This document shows positions 1 through 5,868 of a stretch of DNA of 27,609 bases, piece by piece. This DNA is from JANMJD01 sp031371195 (GTDB lineage: Bacteria; Actinomycetota; Acidimicrobiia; Acidimicrobiales; Ilumatobacteraceae). Made by a program: the position numbers and the translations under genes. The notes beneath the pieces were generated by a model. It made no database searches. It was given only the letters and a program-made list of their open reading frames with translations, and was not told where the DNA came from. The first letter of the stretch is position 1. Each line of letters begins with the position of its first letter. The DNA is taken from contig JANMJD010000221.1 in NCBI GenBank assembly GCA_031371195.1, positions 1 to 27,609 of the forward strand, written 5' to 3'.

Positions 1-204
1 ATGATCGAACCGGTTCATGGCTCGGCCCCCGACATCGTCGGGACGGGCAAGGCCAACCCGACGGCGGCGATCCTGTCCGCCGCGCTGATGCTCGACTTCC
101 TCGGCGAGAGTGCGGCCGCCGATCGCATCCGCGCCGCCTGCAGCGATGGTGGGTCGGGAACGACCACCGAGATCGCCGACCGGATCGCTGCCCGTCTGGC
201 GTAG
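1..204 (+). CDS. leuB: 3-isopropylmalate dehydrogenase, C-terminal end (5' truncated by window)
   Basis: This is the last 67 residues of 3-isopropylmalate dehydrogenase, which oxidatively decarboxylates 3-isopropylmalate to 2-ketoisocaproate in leucine synthesis, using NAD+ in the cytoplasm. The family signature EPVHGSAPDIVGTGKANP lies at residues 3-20, followed by the usual TAAILSAALML helix. The first ATG is internal to the family alignment, so the gene begins upstream of the window. It ends with TAG at 202-204 and is followed at once by a hairpin terminator. Other beta-decarboxylating dehydrogenases (isocitrate or tartrate type) share the fold, but the exact motif and the nearby cimA favour leuB. 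Confidence 0.9.
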   Translation: MIEPVHGSAPDIVGTGKANPTAAILSAALMLDFLGESAAADRIRAACSDGGSGTTTEIADRIAARLA

Positions 205-232
205 AACCGGGACTCCACGGTCGAAAACGGCA

Positions 233-262
233 ATGGCCGCCCCACCGAAGCGGGGCGGCCAT
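233..262 (+). terminator. Hairpin terminator between convergent leuB and DUF1996 gene
   Basis: A perfect 11-bp inverted repeat (ATGGCCGCCCC at 233-243, GGGGCGGCCAT at 252-262) encloses an 8-nt loop, 29 bp after the leuB stop. No long T tract follows, so it may act as a U-poor actinobacterial terminator, possibly in both directions because the next gene converges on it. A smaller palindrome, GACCCGGACGGGTC at 331-344, overlaps the stop of the minus-strand gene and could serve that gene. Confidence 0.7.
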
Positions 263-342
263 TCGATGTGCCGTTCAGCGCGGCACGGGCCAACCGGAAG
301 ACGACGTGACGTCGCCCGGTCTCGGGCTCCGACCCGGACGGG

Positions 343-1461
343 TCAGCCGCTGAGCTTGCCGCAGTTCTTGCCGGCGTTGAAGCACGAGGCGACCAGCTTC
401 TCCAGGGCGGGCTGCTTCCACTGGTTCCAGAAATCTCCGTGCATGGTGAACGGGTCGCCTGTCGCCAGGGTGATCTTCCCCGTGCTCTTGCCGACGATGT
501 ACTCGTTGCGGATCGTCAGCCGGGGAATGATCACCGGGTGCGACGACGGGCAGTTTCCGCCCGACGAGTAGGCCACGTGACTCTGGTGGTTGGGGCTGTC
601 GAGGTTGACGCCGTCCCAGCAGTTGGGGAAGTTGATGTGGATGGTGATCATGCCGCGGGGGCAGCTCGACGGCGGGGCGACCAGCTTCGCCGAGATCGAG
701 TTGTCGCTGCACCCCCACCAGATGTTGTGGCCGAGCTGCGGGTTCTCCTTGGCGCTCTTGGCCATTGGATTGCCGGCCAGAATGCGAAGCCCGGCCGGGA
801 ACGGATGCAGCTTGCGACCCGTGGGATTGCGGTAGTACATGGTCTGGCGGCTCTTGACCCCCGTCGGCCCGTTCACTCCGACGACCGGGTGGACTTCGGT
901 GCCGTTGCTGAACAGGGTCGGCACCCAATAAGCCGACGTGTCATCCTTCGCCGCGCAGGTCGTGCCGGCGCTGGCCGCCTGCATCGTCGCCGTCGTCGAC
1001 GAGGCGTTGGTCGTCTTTGCCCCCATGAAGTCGTGCTGATGGCTGGCTCCCGGCTTGCCGAAGAAGACGATCGGGTCGTCCTTCAAGGCGTGCGAGAATG
1101 GGCAACTGACCTCCCATCCGGCCGACGAGCTTCCGCCGACCTTCGAGATGTCACCGGGGGCGACCTTGCTCACGACCAGGATGTCGCTGGTCGTGTTCGC
1201 CGAGACGGCCGCTGGCGCCATCGGCATGTTGGGATCCATCGGTGCACTCGCATCGGCCGCTACCGCGGCGTCGATCGAGGCGCCCGATGCGGGCGCCGCA
1301 GCCGCCGTATCGGCTGGCGCCGGCTCGGTCGATTCCGGACTGGCCGAGCTGGAGCCGACCATTCCGGCCGAGGTGATTCCGACCGCCACGGCGATGATGA
1401 CCGCCGAGCGCACGATGGACTTCCGGCCACGGGGACCGCTGGGATGAGATGAAGCTTTCAC
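343..1461 (-). CDS. Secreted DUF1996 domain protein A
   Basis: The protein carries the DUF1996 signature blocks in order: HQHDFMG, YYRNP, WWGCSDN, a CPRGMITIHINFPNCWDGVN block, the DSPNHQSHVAY block, and HGDFWNQW near the C-terminus, with paired cysteines as expected for an exported protein. The molecular function of DUF1996 is not established. A basic N-terminus (RGRK) and a hydrophobic stretch (SAVIIAVAVGITSAGMVG) form a signal peptide, followed by an Ala/Pro/Thr-rich linker of about 60 residues. I prefer the GTG at 1461 (372 aa) to the ATG at 1494: AAAGGCGG sits 7 nt before the GTG, and the predicted transcription start near 1502 leaves the ATG almost no leader. Its downstream neighbour on the same strand, DUF1996 B, is a paralogue. 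Confidence 0.85.
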   Translation of the reverse strand: MKASSHPSGPRGRKSIVRSAVIIAVAVGITSAGMVGSSSASPESTEPAPADTAAAAPASGASIDAAVAADASAPMDPNMPMAPAAVSANTTSDILVVSKVAPGDISKVGGSSSAGWEVSCPFSHALKDDPIVFFGKPGASHQHDFMGAKTTNASSTTATMQAASAGTTCAAKDDTSAYWVPTLFSNGTEVHPVVGVNGPTGVKSRQTMYYRNPTGRKLHPFPAGLRILAGNPMAKSAKENPQLGHNIWWGCSDNSISAKLVAPPSSCPRGMITIHINFPNCWDGVNLDSPNHQSHVAYSSGGNCPSSHPVIIPRLTIRNEYIVGKSTGKITLATGDPFTMHGDFWNQWKQPALEKLVASCFNAGKNCGKLSG

Positions 1462-1508
1462 GCTGCATCCGCCTTTCTTTCCGCCACCCGCCATTTCCGA
1501 CAGGACCG

Positions 1509-1537
1509 ATTATTACAGTTTAGTTACGATAAAGCAA
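1509..1537 (-). promoter_or_regulatory. Sigma70-like promoter of DUF1996 A
   Basis: On the minus strand a TTGCTT -35 (1537-1532) and an AATAAT -10 (1514-1509) are separated by exactly 17 nt. Transcription would start near 1502, giving a leader of about 40 nt to the GTG at 1461 that contains the AAAGGCGG ribosome-binding site. The stretch is strikingly AT-rich against its surroundings. The -35 box lies at the centre of the dyad described separately. Confidence 0.6.
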
Positions 1538-1560
1538 CACTTTTCGTAATGAATCTGTAA
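1513..1560. promoter_or_regulatory. Nested four-box TTAC dyad (operator candidate)
   Basis: Two inverted repeats share one centre (1536.5): outer TTACAG 1513-1518 with CTGTAA 1555-1560, and inner TTACGA 1524-1529 with TCGTAA 1544-1549. On each side the two boxes begin 11 bp apart, one helical turn, so each arm is also an 11-bp direct repeat of TTACRR. The -35 box of the DUF1996 A promoter lies in the middle. Direct repeats phased at 11 bp are typical of OmpR/PhoB-type response regulators; that assignment is inference. Confidence 0.5.
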
Positions 1561-1666
1561 CAGAGCGACGGCGAGGGGAGTTCAAGGCACGGCAAAACAC
1601 GCCTAGCGGGCTCCCAAGGTTTGGAAAAAGCGCAATTGCGCAGGTGGACGACCGCCGAACGTGCGA

Positions 1667-1684
1667 TCCCCGGCGATGCGGGGA
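1667..1684 (-). terminator. Weak hairpin after DUF1996 B
   Basis: TCCCCG (1667-1672) and CGGGGA (1679-1684) form a 6-bp stem with a 6-nt loop, 18 bp past the stop of DUF1996 B. There is no T tract. The intergenic stretch also contains the perfect palindrome GCGCAATTGCGC at 1630-1641, of unknown role. Confidence 0.3.
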
Positions 1685-1701
1685 CTCAGCTCAATCGGGG
1701 C

Positions 1702-2724
1702 TCAGCGGAACTTGCCGCAGTCCTTACCGGCATTCACGCAGGTGGCGGTCAGGTTGTCGAGCGCTGCCTGATCCCAGGTGTTCCAGAAGTCCCCGTGGAT
1801 CGTGTAGGTCGGCCCCGACGCCAACGAGATCGCCCCGGTCGTCGGACCGACCACCCATTCCAGGCGGATCGTCACCTCGGCGATGTGCACGGGGTGTGTG
1901 GCGGGGCAGCGCCCGCTGCTCGACCATGCCACGTGGCTCTGATGATCGGGGCTGTCGAGGCTGATGCCGTTCCAGCAGTCCGGAAAGTGGATGTGGACGG
2001 TGATGATGCCTTCCGGGCACGAAGCGGGCGGAGCGACCAGCTTCGCCGAGATCGAGTTGTCGCTGCACCCCCACCAGATGTCGTGGCCGAGGTGCGGGTT
2101 GTCGGCGACTCCCGTCGCCTTGGAATTGCCCGACACCATCCGCAGCCCTGCAGGAATCGGCTGTACCGACAGTCCGATCGGGTTGCGGTAATAGATGTTC
2201 TGCGACGACGTCGCGCCGTTCAGGCCGGGCTGTTTGTCGACCGGATGGATCACTGCGCCATCGTTCGACAACGTCGGGACCCAATACCCGGCGGTGTCGG
2301 TCTTCAGACCGCACGTCGTGGGTGCGCCACGCATCGAGCCGTCGGTTGACGCCGCGTTGGTATCGGTCGACCCCAGGAAGTCATGCGAATGGCTCATCCC
2401 GGGCATGTTCGGGAACACGATCGGATCGTCGGCCAAGGTGTGGCTGTACGGGCAGTTGACGATCCAACCCGCCGACGTCGAACCGCCGACGGGGGCGGAG
2501 GAGTTGGGGATGCGGCTCGCCCGCTCGGTCGCCGTGGCTGCCGCCGTCAGGGACTCGATGCCGGCCCCGGCCGCTTGTTGTGCAATCGGGGTGTGGCCGC
2601 CGGCGCGGTCCGCCATCGTGGCCAATCCGAAACACCCGAGGCCGAAGACGGCGAGGATTGCCTGCATCACTCGACGGATGGTGGTCCCCGGTCGAGTCCT
2701 GTGCTCGTGGTCGGTCACGATCAT
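1702..2724 (-). CDS. Secreted DUF1996 domain protein B
   Basis: A paralogue of DUF1996 A with the same blocks in the same order: HSHDFLG, YYRNP, WWGCSDN, CPEGIITVHIHFPDCWNG, the DSPDHQSHVAW block, CPATHPV and HGDFWNTW. Its function is unknown. The N-terminus (RTRPGTTIRRVMQAILAVFGLGCFGLATM) reads as a signal peptide or a single membrane anchor. I chose the ATG at 2724 (340 aa) because GGAGG (2736-2732) lies 7 nt upstream; the in-frame GTG at 2748 has no such site. It is transcribed toward DUF1996 A with a 240-nt intergenic stretch, and A has its own promoter, so the two need not be co-transcribed. One 49-nt run is identical to A (see findings). Confidence 0.85.
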   Translation of the reverse strand: MIVTDHEHRTRPGTTIRRVMQAILAVFGLGCFGLATMADRAGGHTPIAQQAAGAGIESLTAAATATERASRIPNSSAPVGGSTSAGWIVNCPYSHTLADDPIVFPNMPGMSHSHDFLGSTDTNAASTDGSMRGAPTTCGLKTDTAGYWVPTLSNDGAVIHPVDKQPGLNGATSSQNIYYRNPIGLSVQPIPAGLRMVSGNSKATGVADNPHLGHDIWWGCSDNSISAKLVAPPASCPEGIITVHIHFPDCWNGISLDSPDHQSHVAWSSSGRCPATHPVHIAEVTIRLEWVVGPTTGAISLASGPTYTIHGDFWNTWDQAALDNLTATCVNAGKDCGKFR

Positions 2725-2801
2725 CGTCACGCCTCCTCGTTCGCCCACACCCAGCTACCCGGTCACGTCCACCGATCGAGCCCTGCTGCGAACGATGCCC
2801 G

Positions 2802-2845
2802 CCGACGAGTCGTCTGCACCGCTGACCGACGAGTCGTCTGTACCG
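2802..2845. repeat. Tandem 20-bp repeat with palindromic core upstream of DUF1996 B
   Basis: The 20-mer CCGACGAGTCGTCTGYACCG occurs at 2802-2821 and 2826-2845, 24 bp apart with one mismatch. Each copy contains the palindrome GACGAGTCGTC. The repeats lie 78-121 bp before the DUF1996 B start codon, between divergent genes, and look like tandem operators. A further imperfect dyad, GTTACCGTTCGGTGAC, follows at 2855-2870. On the minus strand TAACAT (2858-2853) could be a -10 box, but I see no matching -35. Confidence 0.45.
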
Positions 2846-2951
2846 ACGGCCAATGTTACCGTTCGGTGACGACAATGAGGGATCCAAGCCTCGCCGCGAC
2901 ATGCTTCCGGCCGAGATGCCGTTTGCGGTAGACCGGCCGACCTCGCTGCGG

Positions 2952-2957
2952 TAGGCT
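2952..2957 (+). promoter_or_regulatory. -10 box of the cimA leader transcript
   Basis: TAGGCT lies 7 nt before the GTG at 2965, placing the predicted transcription start on or next to that start codon (leaderless). The identical hexamer stands before the amidohydrolase at 13393 and the PPOX gene at 15829. No convincing -35 is seen: TTGCGG at 2923-2928 is 23 nt away. Confidence 0.5.
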
Positions 2958-2964
2958 CTTGGGC

Positions 2965-3003
2965 GTGACTTCCTCCCCGAACACCGGAATCATCATTCGG
3001 TAG
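2965..3003 (+). CDS. Isoleucine-rich leader peptide of cimA (VTSSPNTGIIIR)
   Basis: A 12-codon ORF begins with GTG at 2965 and ends with TAG at 3001-3003. Codons 9-11 are ATC ATC ATT, three isoleucines in a row, directly before a hairpin and an intrinsic terminator, and the next gene encodes the first enzyme of the citramalate route to isoleucine. Leader peptides rich in the end-product amino acid, such as those of the trp, his and ilv operons, act as sensors of charged tRNA: the ribosome stalls at these codons when the amino acid is scarce. The peptide itself probably has no other role. The start is predicted leaderless. Assignment as a leader rests on codon content, position and the adjacent terminator; expression is unproven. 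Confidence 0.65.
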   Translation: MTSSPNTGIIIR

Positions 3004-3026
3004 CGCACGTGGAGTTCCACGTGCGC
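3003..3026 (+). promoter_or_regulatory. Attenuator hairpin 1 in the cimA leader
   Basis: GCGCACGTGG (3003-3012) and CCACGTGCGC (3017-3026) form a perfect 10-bp stem with a 4-nt loop. It starts on the last base of the leader-peptide stop codon, so a ribosome finishing the peptide would cover its 5' arm, while one stalled on the isoleucine codons would leave it largely free. It is the only strong structure between the peptide and the terminator. Confidence 0.6.
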
Positions 3027-3032
3027 GTATGG

Positions 3033-3060
3033 GCCGCCCTCTGGGGCGGCTCTTTCATTT
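3033..3060 (+). terminator. Intrinsic terminator in the cimA leader
   Basis: GCCGCCC (3033-3039) pairs with GGGCGGC (3044-3050) around a 4-nt loop, followed directly by TCTTTCATTT. This is the best intrinsic-terminator shape in the window and has an unusual T-rich tail for this GC content. It lies 124 bp before the cimA start with no complete gene upstream on the same strand, so it must end a leader transcript. Confidence 0.7.
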
Positions 3061-3183
3061 CCCGGGTGAGATCGTTCGCCACCCGCTGCCACCGGCTCAC
3101 CACCCACCCGGCGATCAGCTGCATCGTCGGGATCGCCGCCCATCGTCACCCGCACACCCAGTACCACCAACGGAGTACCCGCC

Positions 3184-4752
3184 ATGACCCGCCAACGAGT
3201 CGAGATCTTCGACACCACCTTGCGCGACGGCCTTCAAGTCGAAGGAGTCTCGGCAACGGTGGAAGACAAGCTGCGCATTGCCGAGCAACTCGACACGCTG
3301 GGGGTCATGTGGATCGAGGGCGGTTGGCCGGGCGCCAACCCGAAGGACATCGAGTTCTTCCGGCGGGCTGCCACCGAACTGCACCTGGAGACGTCGACAC
3401 TCGTCGCGTTCGGCTCGACGCGTCGCCCGAAGGGCAAGGTCGACGACGACGCCACACTGCGCAACCTGATCGAGGCGGGCACCGAGGCGGTGTGCATCGT
3501 GGCCAAGAGCTGGGACTATCACGTGCTCAACGCCCTGAACACGACGCTCGACGAGGGCGAGGCGATGATTGCCGATTCGGTCGAGTTCCTCCGGGGGCAC
3601 GGCCGGCGGGTGATGGTCGATGCCGAACATTTCTTCGACGGCTACAAGCGCAATCCTGAGTTCGCCATGCGTGCCCTCGAGGCGGCCGTCGTGAGGGGTG
3701 CCTCGCATCTGGTGCTGTGCGACACCAACGGCGGGTCGTTGCCTCACGAGGTGGGTGCGATCGTCGCCTCGGTGAAGGCCCACTTCAAGGACGATGTCAC
3801 GCTCGCCATCCACTGCCACGACGACACCGGGTGCGCCGTCGCCAACGCCATGGCCGCTGTCGAGTCGGGCGCTCGGCAGGTGCAGGGCTGCATGAACGGT
3901 CTCGGCGAGCGCACCGGCAATACCAATCTGACCACCGTGATCGCGAACCTCCAGCTCAAGATGGGCTACGACGTCCTTCCCGAGGGCCGTATCGAGCGGC
4001 TCACCGCAGTCAGCCATCACATCGCCGAGGTACTCAACCGGCCGCTCAATCCGCAGGCGCCCTACGTCGGGGCCAGCGCATTCGCCCACAAGGCCGGGCT
4101 GCACGTCAGCGCCATCGTGCGGGCCAAGGACGCCTACGAGCACGTCGACCCCGAACTGGTCGGCAACGGCACCCGCTTCGTGGTGTCGGAGATGGCCGGG
4201 CGGGCGACGATCAAGATCAAGGCCGACGAACTCGGCCTGGAGATGGACGGCTCGGTGATCAACAGCGTGATCGACGAGCTCAAGCGCCTGGAACACGAGG
4301 GCTACCACTTCGAGGCGGCTGACGCATCGCTCGAACTGCTGATGCGCAAGGCCGCAGGGTGGACGCAGGACCAGTTCACCGTCGAGTCGATGCGGGTGAT
4401 CACCGACGAACTGCCCAGCGGCGCGTTCACCACCGAGGCGACGGTGAAGGTGTGGGTGGGCGAGGAGCGTTACGTGCACACGGCCGAAGGCAATGGTCCG
4501 GTCAACGCCATCGACAAGGCGTTGCGCTCGGCTCTGGTCCGGCGCTTTCCGCAGATCGACCACATCCATCTCACCGACTACAAGGTGCGCATCCTTGATG
4601 GAGCCACCGCGACCGGTGCCGTGACCCGCGTGCTGATCGACGCCACCAATGGCCAGCGCAGTTGGACGACCATCGGCGTCTCGGCGAACATCATCGAGGC
4701 ATCGTGGCAGGCGCTCAGCGACTCACTCGTCTATGGCCTGCTGCACGCCTAG
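3184..4752 (+). CDS. cimA: (R)-citramalate synthase
   Basis: Condenses pyruvate and acetyl-CoA to (R)-citramalate, the first step of the threonine-independent route to 2-ketobutyrate and isoleucine. The N-terminal HMGL-like TIM barrel has DTTLRDG (residues 10-16) with the metal-binding Asp and catalytic Arg, the metal ligands HCHDD (210-214), and GLGERTGN (239-246). The KSWDYHV...ALNTTLDEG stretch (108-125) is typical of the long CimA subfamily rather than LeuA. The C-terminal third is the LeuA-type allosteric dimer domain, where end product binds in this family. At 522 aa it is full length for the family. GGAG lies 8 nt before the ATG. A leader peptide with three Ile codons and a terminator precede it, so transcription is probably attenuated by isoleucine. 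leuB lies 3 kb upstream on the same strand. Confidence 0.93.
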   Translation: MTRQRVEIFDTTLRDGLQVEGVSATVEDKLRIAEQLDTLGVMWIEGGWPGANPKDIEFFRRAATELHLETSTLVAFGSTRRPKGKVDDDATLRNLIEAGTEAVCIVAKSWDYHVLNALNTTLDEGEAMIADSVEFLRGHGRRVMVDAEHFFDGYKRNPEFAMRALEAAVVRGASHLVLCDTNGGSLPHEVGAIVASVKAHFKDDVTLAIHCHDDTGCAVANAMAAVESGARQVQGCMNGLGERTGNTNLTTVIANLQLKMGYDVLPEGRIERLTAVSHHIAEVLNRPLNPQAPYVGASAFAHKAGLHVSAIVRAKDAYEHVDPELVGNGTRFVVSEMAGRATIKIKADELGLEMDGSVINSVIDELKRLEHEGYHFEAADASLELLMRKAAGWTQDQFTVESMRVITDELPSGAFTTEATVKVWVGEERYVHTAEGNGPVNAIDKALRSALVRRFPQIDHIHLTDYKVRILDGATATGAVTRVLIDATNGQRSWTTIGVSANIIEASWQALSDSLVYGLLHA

Positions 4753-4770
4753 CCCGTCCGTCGGGCGACG

Positions 4771-4794
4771 CAGCCGTTCTAACGTAGACGGCTG
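4771..4794. terminator. Hairpin between convergent cimA and DUF4190 genes
   Basis: CAGCCGT (4771-4777) and ACGGCTG (4788-4794) form a 7-bp stem that spans the stop codon of the minus-strand gene. A smaller stem, GCCCG/CGGGC (4752-4756 and 4762-4766), directly follows the cimA stop. Together they probably end both transcripts; neither has a T tract. Confidence 0.45.
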
Positions 4795-5135
4795 GATCCG
4801 GCGGCGACGACGAACAGTAGGAGCGCGAGCACTCCGACCACCAACAGGCAGCTCGAGACGATGCCCATGATGAAGCCCGCCTGGGCGAACCCCCGACCAC
4901 CCTGGCGTCCCGCGCTGGCGTCGATCTCCCGCATCGCCCGCCTGCCGATGAACAGCGCGAATGGTCCGCAGACGCCGCAGACGGCCAGGCCGACGATTCC
5001 GAGGACCAGGGCCGTGACCGCCTGCGGGTGGTTCGGGGCCGCAGCCGCATGCGGCTGGTAGCCGCCGTCGTATGACCCGGGGTATGGCGGCTGCGGGCCC
5101 GAGGATGGCGGTGGGGGCGGGGGCAGCGAACTCAT
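4779..5135 (-). CDS. DUF4190-type small membrane protein
   Basis: A 118-aa protein. The N-terminal 35 residues are rich in Pro, Gly and Tyr (SSLPPPPPPSSGPQPPYPGS), followed by two hydrophobic helices, AVTALVLGIVGLAVCGVCGPFALFIG and AGFIMGIVSSCLLVVGVLALLLFVVAAG, joined by a short charged loop (RRAMREIDASAGRQGGRG). This layout, with G.....A..G......G between helices, is that of DUF4190 proteins, which are common in actinobacteria and of unknown function. I chose the ATG at 5135 because TACCCT lies 6 nt upstream as a leaderless -10 box. It converges on cimA. Confidence 0.7.
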   Translation of the reverse strand: MSSLPPPPPPSSGPQPPYPGSYDGGYQPHAAAAPNHPQAVTALVLGIVGLAVCGVCGPFALFIGRRAMREIDASAGRQGGRGFAQAGFIMGIVSSCLLVVGVLALLLFVVAAGSSRLR

Positions 5136-5141
5136 GGGTCG

Positions 5142-5147
5142 AGGGTA
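5142..5147 (-). promoter_or_regulatory. Leaderless -10 box of the DUF4190 gene
   Basis: TACCCT on the minus strand, 6 nt before the ATG at 5135, so the predicted transcript starts at the start codon. Confidence 0.5.
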
Positions 5148-5238
5148 GCCATCGGGCGCAGCGCGAGCGGACACCGTTCATGTTCGGCCACGCGGACGGG
5201 TCGACCGTGCGGATCAGTAGCGAGCGGGGCCGGTCGAC

Positions 5239-5244
5239 TAAATT
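5239..5244 (+). promoter_or_regulatory. -10 box of the conserved hypothetical gene
   Basis: TAAATT 9 nt before the ATG at 5254, implying a leader of only 0-3 nt. No ribosome-binding site is present before this ATG, which fits leaderless translation. Confidence 0.45.
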
Positions 5245-5253
5245 GCTGGCGCT

Positions 5254-5778
5254 ATGGCTGCACCCCCCTTCGTGCCCACGAGTTCCACTGCTTCGGTTCG
5301 CGCCTATTCGTCGCCCGATTCGATTCCCGACGCCTGGTCGGCCGATCGCCCGGGTGATCTCGTCGGTCGCCAGCCGCACGGGGCCCGTCTCGGCTATCAG
5401 GGTCCCGATCAGGGTTACGCCATCGGATTGGCCAAGCGATTTGCGCCGCAGTTGAAACTGCAGCTCGGCGAGCGTCGCGACGACGTCGTCCACGGCCTCC
5501 TGGGCGTCGCCCTGCGACGGGCGTCGATATTCGGCCGCGCCCCGGTGATGCACGATCTGAGGGTCGCCGCCTGCGCCTGGGGCTTCCTCCACGCTGAGCC
5601 GCCGACCGAGCTCACAGCTTTGCGCCGCCGCATGTTCGAGGGGGCGGCCAATGTGACGCATCACTATGCCGAGGCCCGGGCGATCGTCGACCAGGTCCCC
5701 GAAGCCACGTTGAGGATGACTCCGCAGCAGGTGGAATCCGCATTTCCGCAGCGCTGGAAGGAACTCCTCGGCCTGTAG
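5254..5778 (+). CDS. Conserved hypothetical protein
   Basis: A 174-aa soluble protein with no signal peptide or membrane segment. I recognise the pattern FVPTSS.....RAYSSPD....AWSADRPGDL.GRQP....LG.QGPDQGYA from hypothetical proteins of actinobacteria, but know of no function. Later conserved-looking blocks are VALRRASIFGRAPVMHDL (about residues 85-102) and HHYAEARAIVDQVPEATLRM (about 136-155). Codon use matches the neighbours. It is a single-gene unit with its own -10 box, followed by a 90-nt gap to an FAD dehydrogenase on the same strand. Confidence 0.65.
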   Translation: MAAPPFVPTSSTASVRAYSSPDSIPDAWSADRPGDLVGRQPHGARLGYQGPDQGYAIGLAKRFAPQLKLQLGERRDDVVHGLLGVALRRASIFGRAPVMHDLRVAACAWGFLHAEPPTELTALRRRMFEGAANVTHHYAEARAIVDQVPEATLRMTPQQVESAFPQRWKELLGL

Positions 5779-5855
5779 CGACGCGCGCCGTGCGCCCGGC
5801 ACGGTGAGTCGACGCCCGGCGAGTGCGGCAGACGTGAATGGCGAGTGCGACCCGC

Positions 5856-5861
5856 TACGTT
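5856..5861 (+). promoter_or_regulatory. Leaderless -10 box of the FAD dehydrogenase gene
   Basis: TACGTT 7 nt before the GTG at 5869. It falls inside the longer open frame beginning at GTG 5845, which argues that 5869 is the true start. Confidence 0.5.
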
Positions 5862-5868
5862 CGGGGTT

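Noticed and set aside
1630..1641. Palindrome GCGCAATTGCGC as an operator
   Set aside because: It is a single 12-bp palindrome 94 bp or more from the mapped promoter elements with no partner site; nothing ties it to a gene.
1621..2349. Long plus-strand open frame opposite DUF1996 B
   Set aside because: It is Arg-rich with no family motif and lies antisense to a clearly recognised gene; high GC keeps such frames open.
2923..2957. TTGCGG/TAGGCT as a full promoter for the cimA leader
   Set aside because: The 23-nt spacing is outside the usual range, so only the -10 box is reported.
3115..4569. 484-codon minus-strand frame opposite cimA
   Set aside because: The composition (His, Arg and Val rich) is that of an antisense shadow, and the opposite strand encodes a full citramalate synthase.
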